NCBI RefSeq assembly: GCF_965363235.1
Contig: NC_134851.1
Location: 37,848,321-37,912,320, forward strand
DNA length: 64,000 nucleotides
Source: Mytilus galloprovincialis
Lineage: Eukaryota > Mollusca > Bivalvia > Mytilida > Mytilidae
Reading direction: 5' to 3'
Part shown: one piece after another, positions 60,620-64,000 of the stretch
How positions within the stretch are numbered: the stretch's first letter is position 1
How the letters are laid out: every line of letters starts with the position of its first letter
Position numbers and translations under genes: made by a program
Notes under the pieces: model-generated
The model's database searches: none
The model's input: only the letters and a program-made list of their open reading frames with translations
What the model was told of the DNA's origin: nothing

Positions 60620-61130
60620 CCAAACTTGAGAACCGGAAGTCGTAGAGACATGGGACTACCACCATTCAACTCAGGACTACTTGACCTTTCAAATATCACA
60701 AGGTCAAGGTCATAGTACACTTTGAAGGTCAAGGTGAAATTTTATCATGACCTGACATTGACCTCAAATTGAAGGTCATGAATTACTGACCATCTTAGCA
60801 GTTTATAGTAGTTTGGTAACTGTTACCTTTAAAAAGATATACATATAATACTATAGTATTACTTTTAAGAATCATCCCGTTATAACTTTTGAACAGACGG
60901 TCGGACATTTTTGGGCTTATTGTATAAAATGTAGAGCTCGTCGAGAGGAACATTTTATACGCTGTATATTTGCAGCAAAGTCTGATCGTTTTCCTAATAT
61001 GTAAGCTTGAAATTTCAGCGATATCTTATTTTGCACTCGGTGAACTTTGACCTTGGGTTCAAATTGAAGGTCACATGAACTTCAGATTACTGGTGTAGGT
61101 CCCAAGTCTCTTCGACTTCCGGTTCTCGAA
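60620..61130. mobile_element. G element, complete copy with inverted ends
   Basis: The left aaacttgagaaccggaagtc gtagagacatgggac and right gtcccaagtctcttcgactt ccggttctcg are inverted repeats about 510 bp apart. Interior: two aaggtcaaggtcatag/aaggtcaaggtgaaat blocks. No coding region. Confidence 0.6.
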
Positions 61131-61279
61131 ATACATTTTTTCAAAAATTGTGTACAATTTTTCAAGGGAATTAACTCCTTATAAGGGTTAATAACAAAAT
61201 GATAATATAATGTTCATTCACATTGCCATCTGTTCCTGTACATGTTGCCGTTTTCAAATCGATTCTATCTCTAATACTT

Positions 61280-61715
61280 TTTTTAGAAAAATGCAAAGGA
61301 AAGAAATTGTTTCAAGGGGATGTAACTCTCATAGGGGATAATGAAATCCTACGCAGTCTCATATGGTTATACATCATTATTATATCTACCTATTGTACAA
61401 ATAAAGATATCTTCAAAAACAAAGAGAGGCGCATATGTCTAAAAAAAATCAATAAAAGGGAGATAACTTCTAAAGAGGATGATGAAATTCTACACAGCCT
61501 CATCTGGTAATACCTTATGATGAGGTCATCGATGGTCCATATTTGTTCTTGATGACTTTAATAGAAACAGGGGGAGGGCATTTTAAAAAATGTTGGAAAA
61601 AAACATTAGAACTAGTATCTCAATTGTTTGTAAAACATTTGAAAGGTCTTTCCTGTAAAAGTGATGTTTTCGTAATGTACTTTCTACGAGCTTTTTGATT
61701 GATATACTGTGGCAC
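61280..61715 (+). repeat. H repeat, right copy, internally duplicated
   Basis: ataggggataatgaaatcct (61,333) and gaggatgatgaaattctaca (61,475) show two ~140-bp units, each with an aagatatcttc or tcatctggtaatacc-type tail, followed by the ctagtatctcaattgtttgt block shared with 59,640-59,720. Confidence 0.65.
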
Positions 61716-61922
61716 CGTTAAAGTCCACAATTCCTCTAAAGTCCACAACACCGCTAAAGTCCACAACAATTTTCCGCTAAAGTCCACAACGCCGCTAAAG
61801 TCCACAAAATTTCCGCTAAAGTCCACAAAATGACCTCCGCTAAAGTCCACAAGAAAACACCGTTAAAGTCCACAACAACAAGTTCCGCTAAAGTCCACAA
61901 AAAAGCACCGTTAAAGTCCAAA
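61714..61922. repeat. Irregular array of CCGCTAAAGTCCACAA
   Basis: Nine or ten copies of c(c/t)(g/t)ctaaagtccacaa or ccgttaaagtccacaa, separated by 2-18 bases of unrelated sequence. Some copies read GTTAAAG, others GCTAAAG. The spacing is too irregular for a CRISPR or ordinary satellite. Confidence 0.85.
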
Positions 61923-62689
61923 CATTTTTTTTTTCATTATCAAAAGACAATTTTCTGTTTTTTACAACCGATATTATAGATATAATTCAAAGCACGGACT
62001 TTTGTTCTTAGAAAGTATTTCTTGTCAGCATAAATTCTATTTTGATGAATGAAAAAATTATAGTATTTGCTTTATCGATTTTTATGCGATTTTCTATCAA
62101 TCAAACAGACAACATTTCTGAAAAGTTATCTAACTATTATACTCTTTTTATTCTTTAGTAAATATTTGTTCATCCACAAGAAACTCCAACATAGCGTTCT
62201 CTTTATGTATATGCTGGAGACATAATTTGGAGCCTATATTTGATATTTAAATTTCCTTTGCAATATCTATAAAACATAAGTAAGATTTCTATTCAGTGTC
62301 TGTAAGGTTCCACAGCACCCAAAACGGTCCGTAAATCTCAAAAATAGACTTGGATCCATCATGTTCTTTTTTGAAATCAAAATAATGATAAAGAATACCA
62401 CACATTCATGCATTTTGTGGTGCTCAGCAGAAATCCACCACTCTTTGGTTTGCATATAAAAAAGAAGATATGGTATGATTGCCAATGAGACAACTGTCCA
62501 CAAGAGACCAAAATGACACAGACATTATAAACAACTGTTTGTTTTGTTTTCAAAAAGGAAAATGAATTTGTTTCAGAATGAAAGATGAATTGAATAAATT
62601 ATACGCGGATGTGATTCTGTATTGTGTATTATCCATGATGAGTACAAGTATAAGTTTTTTTTCAACAATGCTACATGTATATATATATA
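61923..62689. other. No gene seen; SINE-like repeat at 62,455-62,530
   Basis: The SINE-like repeat reads agaagatatggtatgattgc, caatgagacaactgtccaca. The remainder is AT-rich without signal. Confidence 0.5.
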
Positions 62690-62940
62690 CTAGAACACAC
62701 CCGTGAAATCGCGGGCATATACAGCTTGCAAACTGTTGAAGGATGATTTTTTTTGTAAAAGATATTATGTATGGAGAATTTCACAAAAGGTATCAAAAGC
62801 CCTCTCCCTAAAGTTCGATATTTGTTTCCTTTCTGTTGAATTCAATTATTTTCGTGTTTCTGGCCTCAGACCACAATTATTCTTCTCCTTTGCTACAATG
62901 CTTCTTTTGGTAAAAGTCAAATCAAATTAAAAATATCACC
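62690..62940. repeat. Bivalve repeat (actagaacacacccgtgaaatcg type)
   Basis: ctagaacacacccgtgaaat then cgcgggcatatacagcttgc, a block I recognise from many bivalve sequences. The open frame across it is not a gene. Confidence 0.5.
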
Positions 62941-63114
62941 GTTTCAAACATGAAATAAATGTAACAGCTTATATATAGACCATTATTAGTCTAATAAAAT
63001 ATGCTTCTAGAACAATCCATCGGTGCTTTTTATTTTGAGAGCCTTATTAAGATGCCACTGGTAGAATATGAATCTTGTATAAATGACTAAAACCGATTAA
63101 GGCTAATTTGAGGG

Positions 63115-63490
63115 GTGGTCGGAGGGGTCCTGATCCCGGAATCCCGGGCTTAAAACAATTAAATCCCGAGATACAGAATTGAAAGAAATTCATATCCCGA
63201 AATCCCGAAATCGAAAAAAATATTCCCGGATCCCGTAAGGTTCAATCCCCAAATCCCGAGCTTAAAAACACCAAATGCCGACGCCTCGAAAAAGGTCCTG
63301 TCTCCCTCTAATCTCTACCTTATTTTCATTTTCGCTAAATCACTTTTTTCCCTTTCAACAATAAATTTATATGCCCCTTTTATGGGCATTATGTTTCTAG
63401 TCTGTGCATCCGTTCGTTCGTTCGTTCAATCGTCCATCCGTTCGTCTCTCCCGCTTCAGGTTAAAGTTTTTGGTCGAGGTCGACTTTCTA
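63115..63490. repeat. CCCG-rich repeat copy 2 and adjoining bivalve repeat
   Basis: 63,115-63,310: tcccggaatcccgggcttaa, atcccgaaatcccgaaatcg, related to 35.4 kb. 63,365-63,490: tatgccccttttatgggcat, a (CGTT)n run and ttttggtcgaggtcgacttt, a common bivalve repeat. Confidence 0.6.
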
Positions 63491-63504
63491 TACTAACATA
63501 GAAA

Positions 63505-64000
63505 GTCCCTGACAGAATACAGAGAGTCTCTATATATTAAAGTATTACAATCGTAGTTTACATGTAGATAAACACGAAAAATAATTGTCCTCTCTAAGGA
63601 GGTATAATAGTTGTGGTTCTTGCGATCTAAACACCATGATATGAAACGCGAAAAATAATTGTCCTCTCTAAAGAGATATAATAGGTGTGATTCTTGCGAT
63701 CTAAACACCATGATATAAAGAACGCTCTGAATGGCTTATTTATTTTTCATTTTTGTTATCTATGATCATACGATTGGTTGTACTTGTGTCACATGTTTTA
63801 CTTATTTTAATATATATGCAACTGGTATGACCCCTTAAATAGTAAACATTTCAAAGAAAACAGTAGACAAAATACAGAGAGTCTCTATATATATATTAAA
63901 GTAGTATAATCGTACTTTACGTGTAGATAAACGCGAAAAATAATTGTCCTCCATAAGGAGGTATAATAGTTGTGGTTCTTGCGACCTAAACATCATGATA
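63505..64000. repeat. Direct repeats reaching the right edge
   Basis: tacagagagtctctatatat occurs at about 63,518 and 63,874; the sequences then run in parallel through gaaaaataattgtcctctct and ttgtggttcttgcgatctaa. Within the first copy, a ~75-bp part (gcgaaaaataattgtcctct ... aaacaccatgatat) is itself duplicated. The second copy is cut by the window end. Confidence 0.8.

Noticed and set aside
61714..61922. CRISPR-like array of 16-bp words with spacers
   Set aside because: Spacers are 2-18 bp and irregular, there is no leader or cas gene, and the sequence is animal nuclear DNA.

Overview
This is AT-rich animal nuclear DNA, most likely from a marine bivalve of the mussel type (Mytilus-like). 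The grounds are spliced genes with GT-AG introns, a RING-less B-box/NHL-type protein of the kind expanded in bivalves, several non-LTR retrotransposon remnants, and many short repeats I recognise as widespread in bivalve genomes. These include the 'aagatgtggtatgat..gccaatgagacaac' SINE-like repeat, the 'gcggatcc' MITE and a hammerhead-ribozyme repeat. The species is inferred, not proven.

Genes are sparse. (1) 1.5-8.4 kb, minus strand: four exons in perfect phase of a carnosine-synthase-like ATP-grasp ligase. The 3' end is not found and probably lies beyond the left edge; intron 1 carries a 2-kb repeat element. (2) 24.6-26.3 kb, minus strand: a complete 551-residue protein with two B-boxes, a coiled coil and a C-terminal propeller-like region, in one coding exon behind a probable 5' UTR intron (donor near 27,353). 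(3) 58.1-58.3 kb, plus strand: one possible terminal exon of an unknown gene. The other open frames are remnants of mobile-element genes or chance.

The rest is a mosaic of mobile elements, often nested. In order: B-family element (4.65-6.7 kb); small TIR element (9.3 kb); 3.5-kb TIR element with TA target duplication holding a hammerhead-ribozyme repeat and a decayed coding sequence (12.8-16.3 kb); Harbinger-like MITE (18.4 kb); second B copy (19-20.9 kb); LINE with (AAGAT)n tail (21.3-23.5 kb); arm 1 of a far-spaced inverted duplication with a palindrome array (27.5-29.2 kb); pearl-like tandem repeat interrupted by A-family elements (30.8-33.4 kb); CCCG-rich repeat interrupted by a 1.06-kb TIR element (35.4-36.7 kb); 5'-inverted ('twin-primed') LINE (37.8-39.0 kb); 2-kb TIR element (39.2-41.1 kb); poly-G MITE (41.5 kb); 1.07-kb foldback-like element with 9-bp target duplication (42.0-43.1 kb); multiply nested A/B/C elements (46.1-48.1 kb); 6.2-kb foldback element with ~2-kb arms and a perfect 8-bp target duplication (48.9-55.1 kb); arm 2 of the inverted duplication (55.3-56.9 kb); and dense tandem and inverted repeats to the right edge.

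The most interesting object is the 6.2-kb foldback element. Its arms are built from ~325-bp tandem units, each carrying back-to-back copies of the element's own terminal motif. A CR1-like LINE sits in its loop. No transposase was seen in it.
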